Positions 8,807-16,092 of a DNA stretch of 25,475 nucleotides are shown piece after piece. The notes under the pieces are model-generated. The model was not told the DNA's origin. It saw only the letters and a program-made list of their open reading frames with translations, and ran no database searches. Source of the stretch: a virus. The DNA lies in IMG/VR virus record IMGVR_UViG_3300030047_000115, positions 1 to 25,475 of that record. The stretch is one strand, 5' to 3'. Position 1 is the stretch's first letter. Each line of letters starts with the position of its first letter. The translations under genes and the position numbers were made by a program.

Positions 8807-10183
8807 TTAAGATATTATTAATGCGTATATTTCTGGAGTTGTTACTCCCGAAGGTGTTAATTCTGCCACTAAATTTAATATGTCATATTGAGCATTTATA
8901 GGAAAATAACAAACTTTTGCGTTCGTAGTTATTATGTATTCAATACCGCTCATATCTTTTAACCATTTAACATTATCAATATCAACTTCTTTATCTGGTA
9001 TTAATCCAATTCTAACTTTACATCCAACTGACATTTTTTTCATTACAACTTTTAAATTCTTTATAGTATTTTCTGGAGTTAAAGCATCAATTGGATAAAT
9101 GTCTAAAGTTTCATATATAGAAAGTGCTTTTAAAGCAATGTTTTCATAAAAAGTTTTATAAATTCCTCCATCGTTATAACAAACAACTAAATTATTTGAG
9201 ATAGTTGACGTCATTGATATTGTTTCTTGAGCATTATAATAAAAATCATTATTTAACGTTTTAGATTTTTCAAGAGATACTCTACCGTAAGAAAAAACCC
9301 CTTCATTTTCTAAGGTTGCCCCTGTTTTTGATATTCCTATGTGAGCAATCTTGTTTCTTGAGCAAACAGCATAATTATTTGAGTTTCCATTTAATTCTTT
9401 TAAGGCATAAACATCTGTAAGATCGCAAGAATATAAAATTCCACCAGCAAAGACTAATAAATCTTCTGGTGATTTTATTATTGCTTCTATATTTGATGTC
9501 AAAACTGGTATGGTTTTTTCTACAGCAACATCATCTCCACAGGCAACAACTTTTATATAAGTTTCTGTTTGATTTGGGGCGTAAAAACCAAGTATTAAAT
9601 AATCTTTTGTTTTTCCCATTGCACTTATAGTCGTATTTATAGGAAATAATTCAACCGCTAATTGACTTGATCCGTCTTGCTCTACCATACCTAAATTATT
9701 ACCAGTAGAAAACATCAAACGATCCATAACTTGCAACATTGGATTTATTGTTGTTGGCATATTTTGCGTCCAAGAAGTTATCAAAGATGGCACTAAAGAA
9801 ACAACTATTGTTGCTTTTTTAAGTTTTTTTGATGTAGAATCTCCAATTATATAATATAAATCTGTAGAAGTTCCACTGTCATAAATAGAAGCGCCATAAA
9901 TTATTCCGTCTGTATCTGTACAAGATAAAGACCAATTTGAGCCAGTGCTATTACCTACATAAATTTTCCCACTTTGACAAAAAGCATAAATAGCTCCGTT
10001 AGGAGTATCCACAAAAACATTCACTCTTTCGTTTGTAAGTCCAGTCACTAAAGATAAAGCATTCCCACAGGATAGACTATCAGTTTTTTTTCTAGTATCT
10101 AAATTTCTACCAATTTTATAAGCTCCTTTTATTCCTACTTGATCGTCAGAACTTTGCCCACCAGAAAAATTTTTAATTATCAT
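8807..10183 (-). CDS. Beta-propeller-like tail / DNA stabilisation protein, 458 aa
   Basis: The protein starts MIIKNFSGGQSSDDQVGIKG and is beta-strand rich throughout, with recurring blade-like segments (GAIYAFCQSGKIYVG, NLGMVEQDG, DLLVFAGGILYSCD, NNLVVCYNDGGIYKT). Length and fold impression are close to P22 gp10-type packaged-DNA stabilisation proteins, which seal the head after packaging. It lies upstream of the adaptor and ejection genes, consistent with a neck or hub role. This is an analogy by fold impression; a minor tail protein is the alternative. Confidence 0.5.
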   Translation of the reverse strand: MIIKNFSGGQSSDDQVGIKGAYKIGRNLDTRKKTDSLSCGNALSLVTGLTNERVNVFVDTPNGAIYAFCQSGKIYVGNSTGSNWSLSCTDTDGIIYGASIYDSGTSTDLYYIIGDSTSKKLKKATIVVSLVPSLITSWTQNMPTTINPMLQVMDRLMFSTGNNLGMVEQDGSSQLAVELFPINTTISAMGKTKDYLILGFYAPNQTETYIKVVACGDDVAVEKTIPVLTSNIEAIIKSPEDLLVFAGGILYSCDLTDVYALKELNGNSNNYAVCSRNKIAHIGISKTGATLENEGVFSYGRVSLEKSKTLNNDFYYNAQETISMTSTISNNLVVCYNDGGIYKTFYENIALKALSIYETLDIYPIDALTPENTIKNLKVVMKKMSVGCKVRIGLIPDKEVDIDNVKWLKDMSGIEYIITTNAKVCYFPINAQYDILNLVAELTPSGVTTPEIYALIIS

Positions 10184-10198
10184 AAAATATTATTATTT

Positions 10199-10510
10199 TT
10201 ATTCAGATATATGATCAGTTGGATCAATTTTTGGAAGATCTAACATTTCAATTCTCATTTTAGAATTAATAACTTCCCCAGGTCTTAACCATTTAAAGAA
10301 AGCTTGTAATAAGAAAACAAATACAAAAACATATAAATAAGGAAGTAAAAAACTAAAACTATTTATAGAAAAAGCAGTTTTAAATATGTTTGTTATTTGC
10401 TCTATTAATGCTTGATAAGTAACCCCCATTATTACTATAGTTGCTTTTAATCCATCATATATTGATGACTTGATTTCTTTTATATTTATTTTAAATTTTG
10501 GTGAGAACAT
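10199..10510 (-). CDS. Membrane protein, holin candidate, 103 aa
   Basis: Two hydrophobic segments are visible: residues 22-40 (LKATIVIMGVTYQALIEQI, moderate) and 53-74 (SFLLPYLYVFVFVFLLQAFF, strong). The N-terminus is basic and the C-terminus acidic and soluble. Size, membrane segments and position at the end of a block with a papain-like peptidase gene and an XhlA-like gene suggest a holin. No specific holin family was identified. Confidence 0.5.
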   Translation of the reverse strand: MFSPKFKINIKEIKSSIYDGLKATIVIMGVTYQALIEQITNIFKTAFSINSFSFLLPYLYVFVFVFLLQAFFKWLRPGEVINSKMRIEMLDLPKIDPTDHISE

Positions 10511-10537
10511 ATCTATTTTTTAAATAATTAGATAGTA

Positions 10538-10557
10538 GAAGGCTTATAAAAGCCCTC
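10538..10557 (-). other. Intergenic hairpin without U-tract
   Basis: On the minus strand GAGGGCTT, loop TTAT, AAGCCTTC: 8 bp including one G-U pair, not followed by a T run. It lies between the 57-aa cationic gene and the holin candidate. It may stabilise or process mRNA, or reduce read-through, rather than terminate strongly. Confidence 0.45.
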
Positions 10558-10566
10558 GCAATTCAA

Positions 10567-10740
10567 TTATTTCTTTGCTATTCTTTTTGCAACTCTTATT
10601 GTATTTGTTGCAGATTTTTTAACTCCAGCTTTGTAAGTTTTAACAACTTTTTTTGCGGTTACAAGTGCTTTATTGGCAACTTTATTTATTGTTTTTGTCA
10701 TTTTAGCGCCCATTTTTTTTGCAGGTGTTATTTTTTTCAT
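10567..10740 (-). CDS. Small highly cationic protein, 57 aa
   Basis: ATG at 10740-10738, TAA at 10567-10569; starts MKKITPAKKMGAKMTK. It has 17 Lys and 2 Arg in 57 residues and no acidic residue. Basic residues recur every three or four positions between Ala, Val and Ile (for example VTAKKVVKTYKAGVKK), which would make an amphipathic cationic helix. It sits four bases after the XhlA-like gene inside the putative lysis block. Two readings: a disruptin-like lysis peptide (known from phage phiKT, cationic, similar length, acts on the outer membrane), or a histone/protamine-like DNA-condensing virion protein. Context favours the first weakly. Confidence 0.65.
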   Translation of the reverse strand: MKKITPAKKMGAKMTKTINKVANKALVTAKKVVKTYKAGVKKSATNTIRVAKRIAKK

Positions 10741-10744
10741 TTTT

Positions 10745-11062
10745 TTATAAAAAATTAATTAATATTGGTATTGCTATTTGTAGGGCTATTCCTATGCCAG
10801 TTATCAACCATATAGCCTTTGTGCTTGTTTCTACTTTTTTATCTAATACGTCGTGTTCTAGCTTATGATCATCGTGTTGTTTTCCGTGAGTACATATATA
10901 AGCTTCTGCCGTTTTTATTCTTTCATCGTGACGGATTCTTTGTTCTTTTAAGAAATCCATTGTAGTGCTATTTTCTTTTCTATAATCCTCAAACGTTTTT
11001 TTTATATCGTTTGCTATTTCTCTTATATTTTCGACAGATTGTAAGATAGCTTCTTCATTCAT
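10745..11062 (-). CDS. XhlA-like coiled-coil membrane protein (holin/lysis accessory), 105 aa
   Basis: Residues 1-75 are charged and helical with heptad-like patterning (ENIREIANDIKKTFEDYRKE). Residues 82-104 form a single C-terminal membrane segment (AIWLITGIGIALQIAIPIL). This layout, soluble coiled coil then one C-terminal transmembrane helix, is that of the haemolysin XhlA family and several phage lysis accessory proteins. It follows the papain-like peptidase gene by 25 nt. A spanin-type role is a less likely alternative, since no lipoprotein partner is seen. Confidence 0.55.
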   Translation of the reverse strand: MNEEAILQSVENIREIANDIKKTFEDYRKENSTTMDFLKEQRIRHDERIKTAEAYICTHGKQHDDHKLEHDVLDKKVETSTKAIWLITGIGIALQIAIPILINFL

Positions 11063-11087
11063 TATAAAATTATTAGATTATTATTTA

Positions 11088-11993
11088 TTATATTATACCA
11101 AGTTTTTTAAAGTTTGATAAGTCGTCTTTTGAAATTCCGATACATTTTCCGTCTAATAACATTTGATGTTTTAATTCATATTCCGCGCTATTCATTGTTA
11201 TTATTTCGGAGTTTTTATTGCAGTAAAATATTTCTCCAGATGGTTTTGATCCGTCTTTTGATGGCTTTGTAATGGCTATAAATTGAGATTTACATTTCTC
11301 AATTAATTTTCTATCAAGTAATGGCTCTATGTTGTCATAGGCGAACACGTATCCGTATTTAAATATAGTATTAGATTGATATAAAGGGATTATATCTTGT
11401 ATGATGTAAGAATTTTTTATTCTTGTTTTTGGATAGTTATCAACAATAGTAATTTCATTTTTTGTTTTTGGCGTATCGTCAACGCTTGAAATACAGTGAG
11501 AGTAAGTAAACGGATTAAAATCTGTTCCAGTTATAACTCCGATCACGCTTTGCTCATTCCATTTTGAGTTTCCATTGTACCCAGTTATAACAGAATAACC
11601 TTTTTGTATTACTGAATAATATTCATCATACCCGATCGCTATTCTAAAACTAACAAATTTTCCTATATTTAAAGTATTTACATAATCCCTAACAAGATAA
11701 ACTGCTTTGTTTAAATACCAACCATATTGGTCACTAGCCCCAAGAATTTTTGCTTTTTCCCACAATTCTTTTCTTTCTGCGATTGTAAATTTATATCCTG
11801 TTAAATTAGAAAAAGCCGTTAAAGTTCCGTGAAGCGTACAGCTCATATCGCTTATATCTGGTTGATGATATTCAATTTTTAAATTTGAATATCTATTTTT
11901 TGCAACTGGGATATCTTTAATATTAATATCACCAGATAATTCGTAATCTGAATCGTTATATATTTCTGAAATAATACCGTTTTTTATTTCCAT
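11088..11993 (-). CDS. Papain-like cysteine peptidase, candidate endolysin, 301 aa
   Basis: Residues 44-60 read QPDISDMSCTLHGTLTAF, which fits the active-site helix of papain-fold (C1-type) peptidases: Q44 as possible oxyanion residue and C52 as nucleophile. SHCISSVDD around H166 fits the catalytic His, and TIVDNYPK around N186 fits the orienting Asn/Asp. The C-terminal 60 residues (EIFYCNKNSEIITMNSAEYELKHQML to the end) form a separate small module. The gene is followed by an XhlA-like membrane protein gene, so a lysis enzyme is likely, though papain-like enzymes can also be virion-associated. Catalytic assignments are by pattern only. Confidence 0.6.
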   Translation of the reverse strand: MEIKNGIISEIYNDSDYELSGDINIKDIPVAKNRYSNLKIEYHQPDISDMSCTLHGTLTAFSNLTGYKFTIAERKELWEKAKILGASDQYGWYLNKAVYLVRDYVNTLNIGKFVSFRIAIGYDEYYSVIQKGYSVITGYNGNSKWNEQSVIGVITGTDFNPFTYSHCISSVDDTPKTKNEITIVDNYPKTRIKNSYIIQDIIPLYQSNTIFKYGYVFAYDNIEPLLDRKLIEKCKSQFIAITKPSKDGSKPSGEIFYCNKNSEIITMNSAEYELKHQMLLDGKCIGISKDDLSNFKKLGII

Positions 11994-12026
11994 TTTTTAA
12001 TTAATTAATTTTAAATATTCTCTATT

Positions 12027-12046
12027 GAGAGGGCATAAACCCACTC
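12027..12046 (-). other. Intergenic hairpin without U-tract
   Basis: On the minus strand GAG-T-GGG, a 6-nt loop, CCC-T-CTC, with one internal mismatch. It is in the 63-nt gap between the fibre gene and the peptidase gene. No T run follows, so it is more likely a processing or attenuation element than a full terminator. Confidence 0.4.
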
Positions 12047-12056
12047 TAAGAAAAGA

Positions 12057-12818
12057 TTAAAAAGGTATAGAATATCCACACAATTTTAATGATGTAGATA
12101 TAGCAACCCCATCAATAGTTACATTCCCACTTCCATTTGTTACTAAACTTGTATGGAAAAATATAGCAATAAAACCATAATTAACAGCAGTAATATCAAT
12201 ATATGCTACACCATTGCCACTATAATTTAAGTTATTTATATTTGAAACCATATTTCCTGCATTATATTTCCATATAGTTTGATTTATAGAATATCCGTGT
12301 AGTTTAAATTGTGCATTTAAAGTCACCCCATCAATAGTTACATTCCCACTTCCATTTGTTACTAAACTTGTATGGAAAAATATCTGACCAAAACCATAAC
12401 TATAACTATTTTCACAATAAGCCACTCCACTTCCACTATAATTTACATTAACTAAAGCAGTCGCAGATAAAATACCACTAGAATATGTAGGAGCAGTCCA
12501 ATTTCCTCCAGAAGCATAAGTTCCAGTAACCCCAAATATATCAACTCCATTTTTAATATTACCAGCTACTAAATCAGCGTCACCAGTTACTTTTCCATCA
12601 CCAACAGCTCCTCCATAATATCCAGCAGTTATAGCAACATCTGTAGTAGTAGGAGTAAAAACAGTTGCACTTCCAACTTTATTAGTCATTGTACCTGTAA
12701 GTTTTGTATTTGGATCTGTGTTATAAAATGTTTTACCACTTAAGACATTTGCAACAACAGCATCTCCAGTTAAAGAAACTGTAGCACCGCCTTGTTTGTT
12801 TGTTCTTCCTGTTGACAT
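12057..12818 (-). CDS. Tail fibre / receptor-binding protein with tandem domain duplication, 253 aa
   Basis: Residues 1-105 contain motifs common in phage appendage proteins (VLSGKTFYNTDPNTKLTGTM, then AGNIKNGVDIFGVTGTY). Residues about 120-253 are a tandem duplication of roughly 73 residues: each unit has NYSG(S/N)GVAY, then FFHTSLVTNGSGNVTIDGV, then LxGYSI. Both units share a 59-bp perfectly identical DNA segment. Gly, Ser, Thr, Asn and Tyr richness fits a beta-structured distal fibre. It lies directly after the 738-aa fibre gene, so it may be the tip protein. Confidence 0.65.
   Translation of the reverse strand: MSTGRTNKQGGATVSLTGDAVVANVLSGKTFYNTDPNTKLTGTMTNKVGSATVFTPTTTDVAITAGYYGGAVGDGKVTGDADLVAGNIKNGVDIFGVTGTYASGGNWTAPTYSSGILSATALVNVNYSGSGVAYCENSYSYGFGQIFFHTSLVTNGSGNVTIDGVTLNAQFKLHGYSINQTIWKYNAGNMVSNINNLNYSGNGVAYIDITAVNYGFIAIFFHTSLVTNGSGNVTIDGVAISTSLKLCGYSIPF
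12106..12164. repeat. 59-bp direct repeat, copy 1
   Basis: Identical to 12325-12383, offset 219 bp (73 codons), in frame. It encodes the second copy of FFHTSLVTNGSGNVTIDGV in the receptor-binding protein. Confidence 0.9.
12325..12383. repeat. 59-bp direct repeat, copy 2
   Basis: Identical to 12106-12164 while the flanking parts of the two protein repeats have diverged. This suggests recent duplication with selection or gene conversion over the core. Confidence 0.9.
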
Positions 12819-12822
12819 AGTA

Positions 12823-15039
12823 TTAAATGTTATTTATAAAATAAGAAAAATTTACGTTTGATGTTTCTGTTTTAGTAGATGTTATTATAAAATATCCAGC
12901 ATAACTTTCTACACTCCATTGACCTATTGTTGTTCCTTGAGCATAAACATCAACTAATGAGTTTGCTGTAACAGTAGAATCTGTTTTTTGATAAGTAGTT
13001 GCTCCACTTGCAAAAATTCCTGTTTTAGGGGTTTTCAATATATTACCACTTGTTTGTTTATCAGCCAAAACAACCTTACTATCAGTAATAGCTTTAGGAG
13101 AAACATATTTAACATTATCTGTTCCTGTATCTATTTCAGAGCCAGTAGCTTTACCAATATTTAATCCAAGTGGACTAGTAACTGTTCCGTTACCTGTTAG
13201 TGTTGCATCTGTAGCAACTTCTGATAAGAAATTACCAGCGGGCGATCCAATTTGTGAATATTTGTTACCTGTAAGCAATAAAACATTTCTATAAGACCAA
13301 TTAGAGCCAGTATAAACTATTGTGACTCTTGCAATTGCGATCATTTCTGGATTGTTTATTGCTAAACTTCCTAAATTTAATGATTTTACTTCTCTTGCTT
13401 CTTCTGTATTTACAGCAGTTGTTATTTGTCCAGTACTAGATCCAGCAGATAAAGTTACCCATTGAGGTTGAACGAATACATATCTATATTTTTTAGAAGC
13501 AGTATCTCTTGCAACTGGTATTGCATAAATCCATACTGTAGCAACTGAATTATTTGCCATCAATACTTGTGTCCAGTTAGGTGTTGAAAATAAATTATAA
13601 TAAGGATTATTTCCAAGTACTGGGACTATTTCAGCAGTTTCAACAGCGAAATTACTTATACTAGCACCAGTTAAAGTCATTTTTGTATATAACTTTGAAG
13701 TCAAAGCGTCTAAAACAGAAGGACAGTCTTCATCTCTAATAGTTGTTTGATCTATATTTAATCTTCTATCTGTTGCAGTTGTTGAATTTAAGACATAACT
13801 TGCGCTAGGAATTGTACCGCCAGAATATTTGTAAGTTCCTATAGTAGTATGTTGAGCCAAATGATCATCTGGGGAAGTTATAAGACCGTGGCACTCTCTT
13901 GCGTAAAACCAAGTAGAATTTGAAGCGTCCCAAATTGCAGAAGCTATTTGAACTTTATCAAAACCAGGGAAAATATTTTCAGTCCAAGAAAAACTTATTC
14001 CATCGTAAGAAAGGAAAAAATTACTTCCTGGTGTGTTATTGTGAGCAGTAGAAACCCATCCAGAAACTAAAGCAGAAACTAAATTTCCTAAATAATAAGC
14101 AGTTGTAGTTCCTGTAAGTGTTATTATTCTATTTGTTGCGTCACCAGCAACAACAACATCTTTTGGAGAAGAAAATCCAGTTCCAAATTTAGCAACTGTT
14201 TGTATGTTTTCTATTTTATCTATTCTACCATCAAAACTAACAGCAGTTGCGTCTAATTCATCCAAAGCGTCAGCAACATTGTCAGAAGTTATATAAATAT
14301 CTCCAGTGTTATCGTGAGTTATTTGTGAAGAATTATAATCTCCATCCATTGCAACAACTATTCCCATTCTTCCAAAAACTGAATTTACAGTTGCAGAGTT
14401 TCCAGTATTAGTCCAGATTGATGTGTCATTATCCCAAACCCAAACGCTGTTTGTAGACCCAACGATCGCAAACCAACCATTTAAACCAGTTGGATAAGCA
14501 GAATTTAAAGCTGTTTGATCTAAGAAATAACCTTTATTGTTAGGATCAACATAAGGAATCCAAAAAGTATTATTAATATCTGGTTGTTTGTTTGTGTTGT
14601 TATTTGTACAGATATAAATTATTCCAGAAAAAGAAGTTATGTTACTTACAACATAAGATTTTTCATTGTCCCATTCTGCGAATACTCCGCTTGTTGCTAA
14701 AATTTCGTCTTGTAATTCTTCTAATTTTCCAGCAGTTATTGTTAACGCAAAATTATCATCAGCATTCCAGTTTTTTGCAATAGTTCCCTCTGCCCCACGT
14801 AAAACAAAGTTAAAAGTATCTCCAGTTGATCTATAACATTTTACTATTTCTCTTGTTGTGTCTTCCGCAGGTGTTTGATAAGACTTGTCCCAGAAAACAC
14901 CGATGAAAACTTGTGTTGATCCTGTAGATGGGAATTTTGTTCCTTGTGATGTTTTTAAATAGAAATTTACATCAGTGGATAAAAATCCTGTTAAGATCTC
15001 ACCTTTTGAAAAGTTTTTTATTTTTGAAAACTTAATCAT
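12823..15039 (-). CDS. Large tail fibre protein, 738 aa
   Basis: Multi-domain appendage protein. Residues about 119-163 (W123, SGIIYICTNN, then KQP and W160) look like a small carbohydrate-binding fold of the CBM5/12 type. Residues 171-211 carry the YPTGLNGWFAIVGSTNSVWVWD segment frequent in phage fibres. Residues 218-237 hold VNSVFGRMG with a following GDY, another recurrent fibre motif. The remaining 500 residues are Ser/Thr/Asn/Gly-rich beta structure, including a conserved-looking receptor or tip region around TEEAREVKSLNLGSL. It is four bases upstream of the smaller receptor-binding gene and probably forms the main host-binding fibre. Confidence 0.7.
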   Translation of the reverse strand: MIKFSKIKNFSKGEILTGFLSTDVNFYLKTSQGTKFPSTGSTQVFIGVFWDKSYQTPAEDTTREIVKCYRSTGDTFNFVLRGAEGTIAKNWNADDNFALTITAGKLEELQDEILATSGVFAEWDNEKSYVVSNITSFSGIIYICTNNNTNKQPDINNTFWIPYVDPNNKGYFLDQTALNSAYPTGLNGWFAIVGSTNSVWVWDNDTSIWTNTGNSATVNSVFGRMGIVVAMDGDYNSSQITHDNTGDIYITSDNVADALDELDATAVSFDGRIDKIENIQTVAKFGTGFSSPKDVVVAGDATNRIITLTGTTTAYYLGNLVSALVSGWVSTAHNNTPGSNFFLSYDGISFSWTENIFPGFDKVQIASAIWDASNSTWFYARECHGLITSPDDHLAQHTTIGTYKYSGGTIPSASYVLNSTTATDRRLNIDQTTIRDEDCPSVLDALTSKLYTKMTLTGASISNFAVETAEIVPVLGNNPYYNLFSTPNWTQVLMANNSVATVWIYAIPVARDTASKKYRYVFVQPQWVTLSAGSSTGQITTAVNTEEAREVKSLNLGSLAINNPEMIAIARVTIVYTGSNWSYRNVLLLTGNKYSQIGSPAGNFLSEVATDATLTGNGTVTSPLGLNIGKATGSEIDTGTDNVKYVSPKAITDSKVVLADKQTSGNILKTPKTGIFASGATTYQKTDSTVTANSLVDVYAQGTTIGQWSVESYAGYFIITSTKTETSNVNFSYFINNI

Positions 15040-15056
15040 ATTTTTTAATTAATTTT

Positions 15057-15491
15057 TTAATACCAATTATCGTTATTAGAATTTATATCATTCGACCAAC
15101 TACCTGTAGATGTAGAGATGTCATCAGTCCAATTCCCTAAAATAGCGCGTTTAAACGTAACTAAACGTGTCGCAAAACTTCTTATAACCCTTTTAAACGT
15201 TATTTTATTGGTTACAGATTGATAAATTGATCTTTGTAACGTTAAGCTATTTCTAACAGATTCATAAATTTTTCTTATTAAAGTTACTGGTAAATAAACG
15301 TAACTAATAATTTTTCTTTGAAAATTCCCAGATCTATAAATACGACCTATTATTGTTCTCTGAAGTACTAGATCATTGTAAATCCATTGTTGGATTATAC
15401 GTGGAATTTGTAATAATTTATAAACGACTGTTAAAAAAGGGGAAAAACTCCCCCCAAAAACTTTATCACCATATTTTATTTGTCCGAACAT
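15057..15491 (-). CDS. 14-residue tandem-repeat basic protein, 144 aa
   Basis: Between residues 28 and 118 an Arg recurs at exactly 14-residue intervals: R31, R45, R59, R73, R87, R101 and R115. The unit is roughly (T/V/N)-(L/F)-(Q/K)-R-x-I followed by eight variable residues ending in a hydrophobic one. The strict period suggests a solenoid or a filamentous beta structure. The C-terminus has a second short repeat of about 11 residues (NWTDDISTSTG, then SWSNDINSNND, then NWY). It lies between the virion protein gene and the fibre genes, so a structural linker or baseplate role is likely. No named family recognised. Confidence 0.65.
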   Translation of the reverse strand: MFGQIKYGDKVFGGSFSPFLTVVYKLLQIPRIIQQWIYNDLVLQRTIIGRIYRSGNFQRKIISYVYLPVTLIRKIYESVRNSLTLQRSIYQSVTNKITFKRVIRSFATRLVTFKRAILGNWTDDISTSTGSWSNDINSNNDNWY

Positions 15492-15511
15492 AGTGTTTTT
15501 TTATTATTTAA

Positions 15512-16015
15512 TTAAGGATTTGTATCCCCTCTAGTTTGTATTTCAACGCTATCTAATATAGCTTGAGTATTTGCTCCAACAATCCATTTAACCCATATAC
15601 CTTTGACTTCTCCAGGTGCTAGATTTCCGAAAGTAACAATATTTGCTTCTCCGTCAGCTAAAACAAATGTTTGAGTTGATGGTGCTGTATTTTCATTCGG
15701 CAATGATTGGATTGGTGATCCAACTTCTGTTGCTGGTGAAATTTCAACGCTTGTTGTTGCGGATGGTGTATTTGTAAGAATATACACTCCAGGATTCATT
15801 AAGGTTAATGTAGCGTGAGTGTTCTTAATATAAAATGCTCTGTATTCTGTATCACCAATTTTACTTTCTTGTCCTACGACAACGTCAAATAAATTGTTTA
15901 AAGTATTGTCAACAATTTCAGTTGTTGAAATAACACCACCCAACGAAGCGTTAGGATTAGTATTACTTGCCCCACCAGATAAATATAATTTTACGTCGCT
16001 TGAGCTTATAGGCAT
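15512..16015 (-). CDS. Minor virion protein downstream of coat gene, 167 aa
   Basis: The N-terminus MPISSSDVKLYLSGGASNTN with PNASLGGVIS, then DTEYRAFYIKN and the C-terminal APGEVKGIWVKWIV, matches a family I recall from many tailed phages, usually next to the coat gene and described as a structural or decoration protein. It is beta-rich with no membrane segment or enzymatic motif. Position right after the coat gene supports a virion role; its exact location in the particle is unknown. Confidence 0.6.
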   Translation of the reverse strand: MPISSSDVKLYLSGGASNTNPNASLGGVISTTEIVDNTLNNLFDVVVGQESKIGDTEYRAFYIKNTHATLTLMNPGVYILTNTPSATTSVEISPATEVGSPIQSLPNENTAPSTQTFVLADGEANIVTFGNLAPGEVKGIWVKWIVGANTQAILDSVEIQTRGDTNP

Positions 16016-16047
16016 AATTTTTTGTTTATTTAATTAAAGCTTTATGG

Positions 16048-16073
16048 TGGAGAGTATATTTCTATACTCTCCA
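16048..16073 (-). other. Strong hairpin after the coat gene
   Basis: TGGAGAGTATA, loop TTTC (GAAA on the minus RNA, a GNRA-type tetraloop), TATACTCTCCA: an 11-bp perfect stem about 20 nt past the coat stop codon. No T run follows on the minus strand. It probably protects the 3' end of coat mRNA or partially reduces downstream expression. Confidence 0.65.
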
Positions 16074-16092
16074 TTAAAAATCTTAATTCAGA

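Noticed and set aside
16048-16073. Transcription terminator after the coat gene
   Set aside because: The stem is strong but no T run follows on the coding strand, so it is listed as a hairpin only.
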